This document shows positions 1 to 10,708 of a stretch of DNA of 64,000 bases, one piece after another (position 1 is the stretch's first letter; each line of letters opens with the position of its first letter). This stretch comes from Rhynchosporium graminicola. Its lineage: Eukaryota; Ascomycota; Leotiomycetes; Helotiales; Ploettnerulaceae. The DNA is taken from assembly GCA_900074885.1 (NCBI GenBank), contig FJUW01000041.1, positions 248,001 through 312,000 on the forward strand. Direction: 5' to 3'. The notes under the pieces were generated by a model. That model worked only from the letters and a program-made list of their open reading frames with translations. It searched no databases and was not told the DNA's origin. The position numbers and the translations under genes were made by a program.

Positions 1-165
1 AGACATGGAACACATATGCAGGCACTTTCTTGTAATCAAATTTCGGCACAGCTGCCAAGTGTTTCGACCAAGAACATGTCGACATGATGTTATCTACCAT
101 TATATGAGCTCAGAAGCGCAATTTCAACCACAGCAACGTCGTCGAATGTCTCAAGGATTTACTGC

Positions 166-542
166 ATGATAGGTTTGACCACAGGGGACTCTAAATCCCA
201 ACTTCCGCCTACAGATGGTCGGAGTTTCATGTCCATGGAGGATTACACTCGATACAGGGAGCAGTATCATGCTGGATACGAAGACGATTTACCTGCTGTC
301 CATAATCAGTTGTTGCAGAAGCTCAGGCTGGAGGACCTTGGTATCTCTGCTGATGAGGATCTTATCTTGGGAGGACATGAGTATGTTGATGAGCTGTATG
401 AGGGTTATATGAAGTGTGTTGGGCCGCCCATTGACCGGATATGATGGAGAGGCTCATTGGTTGGAAGATTGTTGAGAAGGGGTTGTTGCCTATGGGTATG
501 GTTACTTTGTTTGAAAGTGAGAGGGTCAAGTGGCAGGGCTAG
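166..542 (+). pseudogene. 3' fragment of an unidentified gene, apparently frameshifted
   Basis: An ATG-initiated frame runs 92 codons from 166 to a TGA at 442-444. A second frame takes over at once (from about 438) and runs to a TAG at 540-542, with protein-like composition (its tail contains GMVTLFESERVKW). The two halves look like one continuous protein (acidic, Tyr- and Met-rich, no membrane segment) broken near 425-440, where GGGCCGCCCATTGACCGG changes the frame. No splice signals could remove so short a stretch. I do not recognise the family. The 5' part of the gene may lie left of the window, so 166 may be an internal Met. Alternatives are a sequencing indel or a terminal exon whose boundaries I misjudge. 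That something protein-coding was here is moderately likely; its function is unknown. Confidence 0.35.
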
Positions 543-1802
543 ATCTTGAGAGATACTCTCCTCGATGGTTGAGAATATAAGAGACTAAATCGAACGCCTT
601 TACGGAGTAATTGACAGTCCTTGTTGAGTCTTGTGCAAGACTAACTTCTCTTTTTGATGTAGTCTTTGCAAAAAGCCGTAGTTTCTTGAGTATGATTTTT
701 TGCATGCAGAGAACTCATGCCTATCGAACTAGATCACAAAACAACACAACACCTATCTGATCTAATCTGATCTGAACCACGTATGATTACCTAGCCTACT
801 CACATCCTATGATTTACGATGCAGTTATCCTGCCCATCGCGAGAGAACATATCACAGCTTGGCAGTGACATTCTCGCTCAACCGCCTCCCGTGCTCACAG
901 TCAACAGAACTCAAATCCAACGTCGTGTAAGAAACTGTCAGTAACCAGAGACTGAACGAAGATATGAGTATAAGCATGAGCCTGGCACCTGTTGATATAG
1001 ACAATCTAATCTTGCGAAGGGCTTCGAGGCAGATACTCGTATTGATATTCATTTGCCTGCAGACGCTCTTTCACTACCCGATGTAACCAGAACATTTTGG
1101 ACTTCCATTGCAGCACTATTACTCAATGAACCAAACAAGCCAAGAAAATCGTTACAAACATGTTTGCGGATTCCTGATTTTGTAGATCGATCGATCCTGT
1201 GAATGTTCTTGCGAGTCATGAGTTTGTTGTACTTGGCGAAAGGAAGTGTACCCACTAGGTATCTCAGAGTGAAGCGCCCAGCCTCGCTATACTGTGCCGT
1301 AGCTCATATCGCACTTCCGCTACCCGTGAACTAGCTTGTTCCTGTACCATGAAGAGCCACAGCCTAGACTTTCCTCAATTCTTCTAGCTCGTGGATTCTA
1401 CGTCATGTATGAAGATGTGGATGTAAGCTTATGCTGATTGTATTTCAAGACATTTTATTTGATCAGATGCGAGTCGGTCAAGGTTGGAAATAGTCGGCAC
1501 CTAACTCGGGCAGAAAAAGTGCTGTCAAATATGGTAGCAGGGTAGGTTAACCGCCTGAAGTGAGACAGAAATCTGGAAAAGTATCGCCTTTAAAGTTAAA
1601 CGAACCCCGACATGGAAGCTTTAGAAAAGAAAAGAGGAAATGCATCTTAGTAGGATCATAATTTCAATTCGTTGAGTTGTATCAATTCTCGCTCCCTATC
1701 AACGCCGGCCATACGAGCCATTCCAGAACGGCAAAACAAGGAAGTGGTATCTCTGAAGCAATCCTCAAATTCGTCTATCCGCTTCATTAACCCAACTATC
1801 AA
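543..1802. other. Intergenic spacer, no gene seen
   Basis: The only open frames here are short, start at unconvincing positions and have no recognisable composition. I see no RNA gene or strong repeat. The right end abuts the stop codon of the minus-strand arylsulfotransferase gene, so it should contain that gene's 3' UTR and terminator. Confidence 0.5.
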
Positions 1803-3673
1803 TCAGGGACTCGGCGCTCTTTCCTCTAATAACAACGGCGCCGCTTCTGCGTTAAAATCGTCTTCAGATGGAATGTCTCTGTAGCCACCATACGAGCGAA
1901 ATTTGAGATCGGAAAGTCTGCGAGGGAGCTTGCGGCGGTGGATAAGGAAGGCGGCTAAAGTGCCGGAGAGGAGTGCGGACGCTGTCATTATGGCTATGAT
2001 GGACCAGAAGGATAACTAATCGTGAGTCAGTATTCATCTGGAACAACATAGTGAAAGATAATGGTTTGAAGGAAATGAGAACTCACTGGTGAAGTTCCAG
2101 GCGCCTTCACGATAGCCGATGAGGCCAAGACGGCGTTCTTTGCTCCCAAAGCAACGACTCTCACGTATTTATGTTTCTTGTGGAGTTTAATAGCCGTCTC
2201 GAATCCATCGCGCTGGAAATCCTTGACCGTCACAAATCCCGCATCATCTCGTGCTTCCGACTCATGCGTGGTCTGTAGTCTCCAACCCGTGACATCCGTC
2301 GCTCCATTCCAACTCACGTACGCTGTTCCATCTTTCACAGCTACGTCCGGCACTGTCTTCGGTTTCCCAACCCAAGGATGCTTGAATACGCGATATGATT
2401 TCACAAAACCAAAGTCGACCAGTACAAAAAGTAGATGTGGTGCGAAATGCGCGGCGCAGAGAACTTCTCCATCAAATGCATACTCGACATACGTGGGTGA
2501 ATTCCCGAATCCAACGAATACGTTTCCACTCTCTGGAATGATTTGAACGGATCCTTGAGAAACGTTGAGAATCTTGTCTGGATGCACGTATTTGTGAATG
2601 AGGCTTGCGGTCATCTTTTGCATGTCCAGGTGGATAATCATGCCTTTGCTGTGTTTTGAAGGGGCGTGCAAGACGGTGTTGGCGTGATTGTCGAACAATG
2701 ATAGAGTGTTATTACCTTGCCATGTTACATGGTGTTGCCATGCAAAGTTGAGAGCGTGATTTAAATCTTTGAAGTTGTTATTCTTGCCACCAAGTTGCCA
2801 CAGGATTTCTCCAGTCTTGCCACTGATACATATCACAGCGAGCATGTATCGTGCGGAGACGATGTAATTTCCATCTTCGGTTTTGTCGACGCTGTTGATG
2901 TGGAAGTAGTCGAATGCGTCGTCTTTATTTTGGCCGTGTCCATCTTTCATAGAAGGACTGCTGTAAACATCCATCATACTGACGTGATCGGTGGCTCTCC
3001 ACTCAAACAGTAGCTCGTTGGTCTCAATGTCAATTTCCTAAAACCAACCATCTTGAATCCAGCAAGACTTTCCGAGACCCAGCTCAGTACAATCCACTTC
3101 GTGCTTTTTGTAGATAGCTATTAGAGCTGTGCCCTCTGGTGTAATACGAAACTCATGAGAATCTCCTTTGAGACCCTTTCCAGAGGGAGTTATCGTGTAT
3201 GCGACTTCGTATGCTGAGTTAAGCTTGAAAAGTCAGTAGAAGTTAATGGACCACCAGGAAAGGGGCCATACCATCACGAACGACTTTTTAGATTTCTTGA
3301 CTTTGCCATTCTTCTTCGTCCTCTTCTTAGTCTTAGTCCAGAAAGTCAAGTAATCCTCTCCCTTATATTTCTGAACATTGAAATTCATCGCCTGTTCAAA
3401 TTTATTGTCCATCCATATTAACTCTCCCTGCGAATCCAGGATGACGGGACCTCGTGTCGCACCGTTTACCAATGGTCCTCTTGGCGTTATGAATAAATTC
3501 CCCTTGTCGCATCGTGGATCACTTTTCGTTACCCGTGGTGCTGGCGGTTGTAAGTCCACTGATTTGAAATGCTGCGTAGGGTATAGGCCATGGAGCCCAA
3601 GGTCCCAAGTATTAAATGAAAATGCTGTAAGTAAGGTCACGGGGAGAGTTGCCAACAATGGAAGTGACCTCAT
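1803..3673 (-). pseudogene. Arylsulfotransferase-family (ASST) gene with one in-frame amber codon
   Basis: Three exons, 3673-3272, 3223-2087 and 2015-1803, give 584 codons. Introns are 48 nt (3224-3271) and 71 nt (2016-2086), both with a CTGAC branch point. The product would have an N-terminal signal or anchor peptide (MRSLPLLATLPVTLLTAF) and a long beta-propeller-like body typical of fungal arylsulfotransferases (Pfam Arylsulfotran_2). Family landmarks are GKGLKGDSHEFRITPEG, a DG-F-EIDIE segment, the FDYFHINS stretch and a LWQLGG turn. A C-terminal transmembrane helix encoded by the third exon is followed by a basic then acidic tail. Codon 196 is TAG where family members have Gln (DGxFQEID). 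Everything downstream stays in frame, with no other stop. The gene is therefore a very young pseudogene, a strain polymorphism, a sequencing error, or read through. The family's substrates in fungi are largely unknown; a membrane-tethered extracellular or luminal enzyme is inferred. Confidence 0.8.
3038..3040 (-). other. In-frame TAG inside the arylsulfotransferase gene
   Basis: Reading from the exon 2 start at 3223, this is codon 62 of the exon and it is TAG, flanked by TTT and GAA. The expected codon is CAG (Gln) of the DGxFQEID motif, so a single C-to-T change explains it. An intron cannot remove it: the nearest GT...AG around it would be only about 11 nt. Confidence 0.85.
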
Positions 3674-6600
3674 GATAGCAATATATGAGGCGGGAAGTAA
3701 GGTGGTATTTGCGGGCGACCAAAAAAAGTGAAGACAAGAATGGGAAAGAGCATAAATTGAGAAATCGACTCGAATAGCAAACACGAGGATTCATAATACA
3801 ACGATAATATGGGTAAAGCTGTATTGTGCTATCGCGGATCCCTCGGGGAGTTGCTACTGTAAGCCTTGCTCTTTCCCTGGCCGTCAACCTTGCATGCTGG
3901 CACAGTAAGATACCAAATGGCACAGACAACACCTGCCAATTACTAATGCCGGAGAAGAGCTCAGCGAATAGAGATACTGCAAGTGTGTCACAAGTTCACA
4001 ACCCTTCATTGTTACAGGAAGCTGGAGCCATTAGGGAGGCTCACATAGAAATGAACCTGGTCTAGGGTGCGCAGGATCTCGGCAGTGACCATCTGGTCGT
4101 GTGGGTGTGGCTGAAGCCGTGATACATCTGGTCAGGCAGGATGTGGCGGGGCTTGGACCTGGAATTTATCCCATCCTGAAAACAAAGCCGGTTTCCCGGC
4201 GGAGAATGTGTGTCCAGGGAAATGGGATGATGCTGTGGCAATAAACACTTGGAAGCGAAGCGAGGTCTTGGGTGTTATGTTGGCAAGTTTTTTTTTTAAA
4301 TTAGACAGTGCGCAGTGCATGATCACTTTCAGATTCCGAACTTGAGAGCCTCTCAGGTCTTCCGGTTATCGTGCCTTCTGACAAGGTTGCACAGCGGATT
4401 CTCACCTACTAACTTGTGATATCCTGGTATCTGATTAGAGCACAAGCCGAGGACCAGGAGGGACAGAGGGGATGACAAAGAATTGACACAAAGAAATATT
4501 TCGGAGCGGAGCATCACTCGGAAACCGGCAGTGCATCGTTCATGGGCCAAATAATTGGCAAAATCTTTGAGAAAAGAATAGAAATAGGATAGAGATTTCT
4601 GCGGACCACTCCACAATCATTCAGGTTAGGGCTTCTAGATAATTAGGTGACATAATCGAGGCCAAGCAAATTCATCTAACACCAAATTGTCACTTACTAA
4701 AGCCACCAGAGACTTATATGTGTTAAGTTTTGCCTTTGTACTAATATTCTAAATACCTTCACGACTTTAGATTATAGATGAAGGATAATTCGCTAGGTGA
4801 TTCTCTAAAGTTACATAATAAATTGATGGATGCCTTTGTTATCATTTTAAGCAGGTCTCGCTTCGCCGGTCAAGAAATGAGATCCGCCTCAAATACAGCT
4901 GATCCACATGCGAGCACTTGTCTCCGAGCGTCGGTTTCCTCGCTTTAAGATTACGTGAGATATGCACATGAGCAAACAGAAGAGCCGAACACAGTAAGCT
5001 TTTAACCCTGCAGCCACGGATCCGGGCCAAGATCGTTCCCGGCCTTCGCGGATCTCCTCCCTTGGCAGAGCCTCACAGCCTGCCATTATTGAGATGGATT
5101 CCGATTCTGGAACTGGAGCAAAAACACACCGAAATCTAAGATCTGATATTGCACGATCTGGACTAAATCAGTGGATCCATGTGACAAGTCGATACGCCGT
5201 TATAGCCGGGATTGAATGTTCCTGGGACTGGCGGATCACAGTGTCGTCTCAATATACTCCTTTAGCGGGTCCTTGACAATTTACTATGGCAGGTACTTGA
5301 TACAATTTTTCGACAGTTACCTAATTGATGTCATCATTCCAATGCGAACTTCTCGTCGTTGATCTGAAGGCTGGTCCACCTCCAAAAAGCTTGGGATTCG
5401 CTTAGTCCCGAGCTGCAGGAAGGCAACCGACTACTTAGGAGGTATTAGACAGCCTCCGTTGCGACTTCATAGCCATTTCCTACCTTTGAGTTCCATCAGA
5501 AAGGCCAGAGATGGCATGATACAATGGTCTCTCGATTGACGTTACGTCATCTGCTTTATTGAGTTTCCGTATGGCAGCATTAGATTTAGATATTGACTAT
5601 ACCTTCATCGACGCATTGTGTATGCACAGAGCAATCTCTTTGAGAAATCAATCCAGATTAGACTAATATGGGATGTGTATCCTTCTGCTAAAGGGACAAT
5701 ATTTGTAGGTTGGTCAGGGGCCTGTGGTTCTCTTTCTTGGCTACCTGGAGATGCTTTGAAGATTATATATATATCCTCATTCTTTAGTTTTTCTAGACAC
5801 AGTAATGGACGATTCCCTCACTATCTGATGCTTGGTAGCACGACGTCAAGTAGCGACGCAATCTATGGACTTAATAGTCACACTCCACGGCGGACTGAAA
5901 AGACTAACCTCGAGACTGTAGGCGATGTATCAAAGGAGGGCTTCGACTAGCGATCGCTAGAAATGGGAAGCCTTTCCTGAATTTCAGGAGAATCCCTGGT
6001 TCAGTTGAGTATGGGCCTTCCGGGAATCGATACTGGCTAGCAAGTAGATCTTGCCTGTGAAAGACAGAAGATTTCATCGTCGTCTCTGTTCTACAGTTAC
6101 TGGATAGGATTGCGGAAGCTCGGCACTTCTTCTGAAGGTGGTCTATTCGGATAGGGTACACCATCGATCTAGAGGTGTTCAATTTATACATATAGTTGGT
6201 GAAATTTGCTGTTCGCATCAATATGAGAGCCATCTCTCTTACATCTTTACTGTATATATGCTCGTACATGGAAGCTTCGGATACACAGTGATCGCTCTGC
6301 AGGTCTAGCAAATAATATTGTAGGCCTCAAGTTGTAGCCTAATTATGTCGTCACACCAGCTGATGTTTTTATCGACTCGGCAGTAGAATTACTGAGACGG
6401 AGGAACCCGTCCAATGAGATCCTACTTTGTGCCGTCATTCGGTATGATCATAGCACATCAGGTTTGCCCTCCTGGAACCTAGACTGGACAGATCAGCATA
6501 GTAGTACCAAATTGGGATCTATAGCCACAACGGCACTATGCCATACTGCCATACTGCCGGTAACGGGATAGCATCTGCCAGTAGCTTGTAACAGAAAGAT

Positions 6601-6839
6601 AGTAAAGTCTTACCATCTCTAGTTTCATATTCGACGAGATAACTAGGACTGGAGGAAGCGATGTGTAGCGTAAAAGCCTTTTTAGAATGGCACACCTGTC
6701 TTCAGAGCCTGCAGGAATGCAGAAGCGCTAGCTGATAGGGAGCCGGAAGATGTTGTTTTAGCAGAACGATATCTGGGATGAAATTAATAATGTCAAATAA
6801 GCTTTCCGCTATTAGCATCTGTATCAGGGAAAATCTGCA
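3674..6839. other. Gene-poor spacer
   Basis: No open frame in this stretch has convincing composition, splice structure or family resemblance. The first few hundred bases, left of about 4050, are presumably the promoter of the minus-strand arylsulfotransferase gene. A homopolymer T run lies near 4290-4298. The part right of about 5900 may belong to the decayed retroelement described at 6844-7270, but I cannot show this. Confidence 0.4.
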
Positions 6840-6843
6840 CGAG

Positions 6844-7270
6844 CTATAACTTGAACCCGTAGAACTTGTCAGGCAATGTCTGCGGAAGACAATATTCATC
6901 CACATAGAAGCCAATTGGTACACCGTCTGTCTCAAAGAGGAAGTCCAAAAATTTCTTCAAGTACTCAGAATCCGTTGATGCGCAAGGGCAGGCCCCATAA
7001 AGATCGTGATAAGTGATCAAAGACAATCAGCAGATTTCCAAAGCCTTCAGGTAATTCTTTGAAAGGACCACAGATATCCGCACCAAGGGATTCGTGTAGC
7101 GTAGAGACAATGATCTAAGACAGAGGTGCAGATCTCTGAGCAGGGCCATGTTTGGCGCATTATAGACAACTAGCAATTTGATAGGTAACATCCTTGGTAA
7201 GGGTAGGCCAGTAGAAACCTCTCAGCTTCTTGGTGGTGATAGTAAAGGCAAAGACCCTCCTTAAACATGG
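6844..7270 (-). mobile_element. Decayed Ty3/gypsy-like retrotransposon relic (integrase region)
   Basis: Read on the minus strand from about 7270, the sequence encodes KLRGFYWPTLTKDVTYQIAS followed by a stop-interrupted C-x2-C. This resembles the H2C2 integrase zinc-binding region of gypsy elements (…FYWP-M--D…C--C). About 40 codons further on is LGADICGPFKELPEGFGNLL, which resembles the start of the integrase catalytic core (DF-GP-P…YLLV-VD), then a stretch like the second catalytic segment (KKFLDFLFETDGVP). Several stop codons and frame changes interrupt it, so it cannot be active. I did not find LTRs, reverse transcriptase or RNase H. Boundaries are those of the recognisable part only. The assignment rests on motif memory, not on a search. 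Confidence 0.5.
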
Positions 7271-8938
7271 ATTTTCACTAGAGTATCTGATACCTGGCCT
7301 GGCACAAGGCAGTGTTTGTATACACCTCTCTACTTCTAGTAAAGCACCTCATGCTCTCACTTGTGATTCTTGCACCAGAATGCGAGGGCTCTGAGGCTCC
7401 CTTCCTTGGGCGGTCCGCTCCTCCTGCGCATACCCCGAGACCAGGAACTTGATGATATCCTTGTGTCTATCGATGCCAGGAGAACAAACGCCGATTAAGC
7501 CTGACTAGACCCCTCGTGACAGGCAAGAAAGTCGCGAAGCATTTAGGACATCACTTGATTGTAATAGCAATGTCTCGAAATTATATAAGATATCAACCGG
7601 GAAATACACACATTTTACGAGTTTGACTTAGAGACTCCATTGTCTTATTGAGGCAAGATCGGGTTCGCCAGAATCGGCAACTATTTCCTGAATTCGATAG
7701 GGTATCTCTCTAAGTAGAGCACCGTCTCTTCAGCCCTGATAATTCTATGAATACGCAACATCTCAAACTTGAGACCATATGTGACTTTACTGGGGTCGAA
7801 TAGTAGATGTAAGGCTTGGGAGTTTTAAAGGTAAATTCGTGTGGTAGATGATTTCGAAGTAGCCCGCTGAGCTTCTTTGGCAGATTTTGACCTAATAAGA
7901 GAAGATTTTCATATTTGAAATACACACCTGATGTGGTTTGGTAACACATCTCGAATAGTCTGCCTCCTACTTATCCCAATTAGAGTTTCGAAAGCGAACT
8001 GTCGCTGCGAATCTTGCGGAAACAATGTCCAAGCAAACCCATGAGCTCGGAATCATTATCGAAAGACACGGCCTAGCCTCGGCTACAGTTGAATGACTGT
8101 GGGTGGACTGGTGCACATTCTCCTGCCCTGGGTGATGAAAAGTTCAGGGTATACATCCGTAGATTGAGATTAGAGTTGGTCACCTCCCGAACCCATCTAT
8201 GTATAAGTGATAAGCAGATAGATATTCAGAGACGATCGGACTCAAATCCTCGGCGTCGATCCGCAACTTATGAAGATGCGACGGTCGGGAAAGACTCAGA
8301 CAAACAATCAGAGAACTACAGTGGATCTCGGCATTGTGACCTTCCACTATCATTCCAACGGGATATCAAATAGAACCTTCGGCCTCCTGTGGTTCATAAT
8401 AGCATATATATGTATGTATATATATATGAAATAAGATGTATAGCAAAGCCAAGATGGATGGCAGCCAGTGTAGTTGGCGAATGTGCCAGTAGATCGCTAG
8501 GCAAAAACAACGCAGACTTTATTGAATCTGTAGAATGATTATTTGATTGAGTTAAGCATTGACATCGCTTGCTGTGTAAGGTTTGCGATTGTTCTCCTCG
8601 TCCTGGCAGATTATGCTTGAATGAAATTAGGGACAAGGGAAAGAAATATATTTCAACAAGGCGCTGGAAAAGCAGGAAAAGACCCCATAGAAATCTAGGA
8701 GAAACGAATCAAGGGTCTGCAGAAAAGGGGTAGAAGTATAGGAAGTTGTCTTGGATGTGCGAAATATTTTGTGAGAGAGAGACCCGGACGTTGTGAGATG
8801 AATTGACTGCCAGCCTTCATATCTCTTTCCTGATTCTTCGTACTCGTCTCGAATATTGCTGACAGCATAGCTACTGCTCATGTTGTCGTATTATGTGTGT
8901 CCATATCTCCCCTTTCGTCGATAACCTGAAGAGATGCA
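7271..8938. other. Gene-poor spacer with AT microsatellite
   Basis: There are no convincing genes. A short TA/TG-alternating tract lies at about 8401-8427. The last hundred or so bases adjoin the stop of the minus-strand ribose-5-phosphate isomerase gene and should hold its 3' UTR. The left part may be a further extension of the decayed retroelement. Confidence 0.4.
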
Positions 8939-9980
8939 TCAAGGCCGTGACTTCACAGCAGCAACTTCTTTCGCCTCTCTCACTTCTACCGAACCATCTT
9001 CCATTCCAAAGTATGCCGCAATTGGCTTTTGACCACCACCTTCCTCGCCCGCACTCTCAACTTGGATACCATTCCTACCGTGGAACAACCCAACCTCCAA
9101 AACTCCAACTATCCTCTTCAACCTGCGCCCAAGGGCGTGAACTTCCCATGTTCCATTCTCACCATCACCGCGATCGTTGGGCTTCAGATCAGAGGCAAGA
9201 AGCAATTTTGGAAATGGTGCGTCCATGATCCACATGCCGTTGTCCGTAACAACAGGTCCAGCTTTTGCACTTCCACCCTGTCTTATTTTGGGATCTGGCG
9301 AACCTAGAGTTATAAGTATTCTCTTTATAGTCGGCGCAGCCATGGGTGAGATTTCAATTGGAATTGCTTTCCAAGCTGTGAGGAGTCTGGGAGAGAGTTT
9401 CCGGTAGTCTGCGCAAGTTGTTAAATCAAGAGCAAATAAAACGTTAAATTGACTGACCAGCCACGCAAACGAATTTCTTCGCCGCAGTCGCGACCAGCTT
9501 CTCCTGAAACAAACATGCTCCGCCTCCCTTGATGCAGTTCAGCTCCTCATCAATCTCGTCGGCTCCATCGAATGCCACATCAATGCTCTGCCGTTTCCCT
9601 CTCAAGCCCAGGTCCTGAAGTCCTGTAGCAACGTGCAGTGCTGACATCCGACCCAGCTCACCTTCCTCAAACTCAATTGGAGGCAGTGCATCTATACTTC
9701 CTAGTGGAAGACCGGCCTCGATTATCAATTGCTTACTTTGCTCGCCAGTTGGTACGAATACCATCCGGGAAGTAATATCTCGTCCTTTCGCAGCGATTGC
9801 TTCCACCACATACACGACTGTGCTACCCGACCCAATTCCGATGTAGCTGTACGAGGGGTCGAAATGATCCTCAACTGCTCTGTAAGCTGCAAGACGTTTC
9901 GAAGCCTCTACACCAGCAAGGGGCTTTACGTCCTGACCGTGAGGCGTAGCATTCTCAGACACAGGGAGAATGGCTGCCAT
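8939..9980 (-). CDS. RKI1: Ribose-5-phosphate isomerase A
   Basis: The enzyme interconverts ribose 5-phosphate and ribulose 5-phosphate in the non-oxidative pentose phosphate pathway (cytosolic). Exons 9980-9458 and 9408-8939 encode 330 residues; the 49-nt intron (9409-9457) falls just after FVCVA, continuing as DYRKLSP. RpiA signatures are plain: the phosphate-binding GIGSGSTV (about residues 48-55), the catalytic DGADEID, and [13 protein letters not shown] with the conserved Lys. Length fits the fungal family. I chose the ATG at 9978-9980 because family similarity starts soon after it. The frame stays open upstream to another ATG at 10293-10295, which would add 105 Ser/Arg/His-rich residues resembling a mitochondrial leader; I think this is 5' leader sequence, but a longer isoform is possible. 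It is divergent from the ULA1-like gene across about 730 bp. Confidence 0.93.
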
Positions 9981-10708
9981 TGTGTGTCTATTTCGAGGGG
10001 AACTGGAGTGCGAAGAGCAGGATCTGCCAAATATATATCGTTGCTTGAAATTCCAACAGCCTGAGGAATCTGATGCCCGCAAGTATTTCGAGTCCTGAGA
10101 GCTGCGCGGAAAGGCTGAGGATAAGTGGTTTGAGCCGATATTTTCAAGACTCCCGGAAGAATTGTGGCGTGCTAAAAGCCGGGCAGAGCTTGGAAATGTT
10201 GGTCGTAAGACTGTTGACAAGAATAGTGAGGCGTGGATCGTATGAATTCTATGGTGTGCTTCTCGTAGTAGTATTCGGATCGAGGAATTGTCCATGAATC
10301 TGCGATGGCGATTTCATTGGAGGGGAAAGGAAGAGACGATCGAGAGGAAGGGCAGACCTTCTGCCTAGATTTGGTGGGGGTTAATATATACATATTTGGC
10401 ATGCGAGGGGAGGGGTTGCACTTGGCGCTTGCTGAATCACAAAATGACAGCTGAGCTAGCTCAAAGACGTTAGAGTTACAATCACGTGAGGATAAGATAA
10501 GGAAGCACCATTATCAGGCTGGCGACCGCGACCGCGACCGCAGTCACAGGGCAAAATATAGTCATGCTACCTGCCAATCTACCAATCTACCAACATCGAA
10601 ATTTGATCGACCTGTGCTGTTCGATACCAATTCTTCTCTCAAAAATCAGTCAATTGTCACTTTCCTCCATACTTCACTCAACTGGGCAATCCTATCTCAG
10701 AATCCAAT
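9981..10708. promoter_or_regulatory. Shared divergent promoter between RKI1 and ULA1 genes
   Basis: This is the 728-bp interval between two divergently transcribed housekeeping genes. It holds a TA-rich stretch (TTAATATATACATATTT near 10381-10397) on the RKI1 side and a short GCGACC tandem (about 10522-10540) near the middle. Pyrimidine-rich sequence lies just before the ULA1 ATG. Bidirectional control is inferred from geometry only. Confidence 0.4.

Noticed and set aside
8393..8430. TA/TG-alternating tract in the spacer before RKI1
   Set aside because: A plain AT microsatellite; nothing around it suggests an origin or promoter.
9981..10295. 105-residue N-terminal extension of ribose-5-phosphate isomerase with mitochondrial-leader-like composition
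   Set aside because: The frame is open and starts with ATG, but the enzyme is cytosolic and family similarity begins after 9980; I treat it as 5' leader and mention it only as an alternative start.
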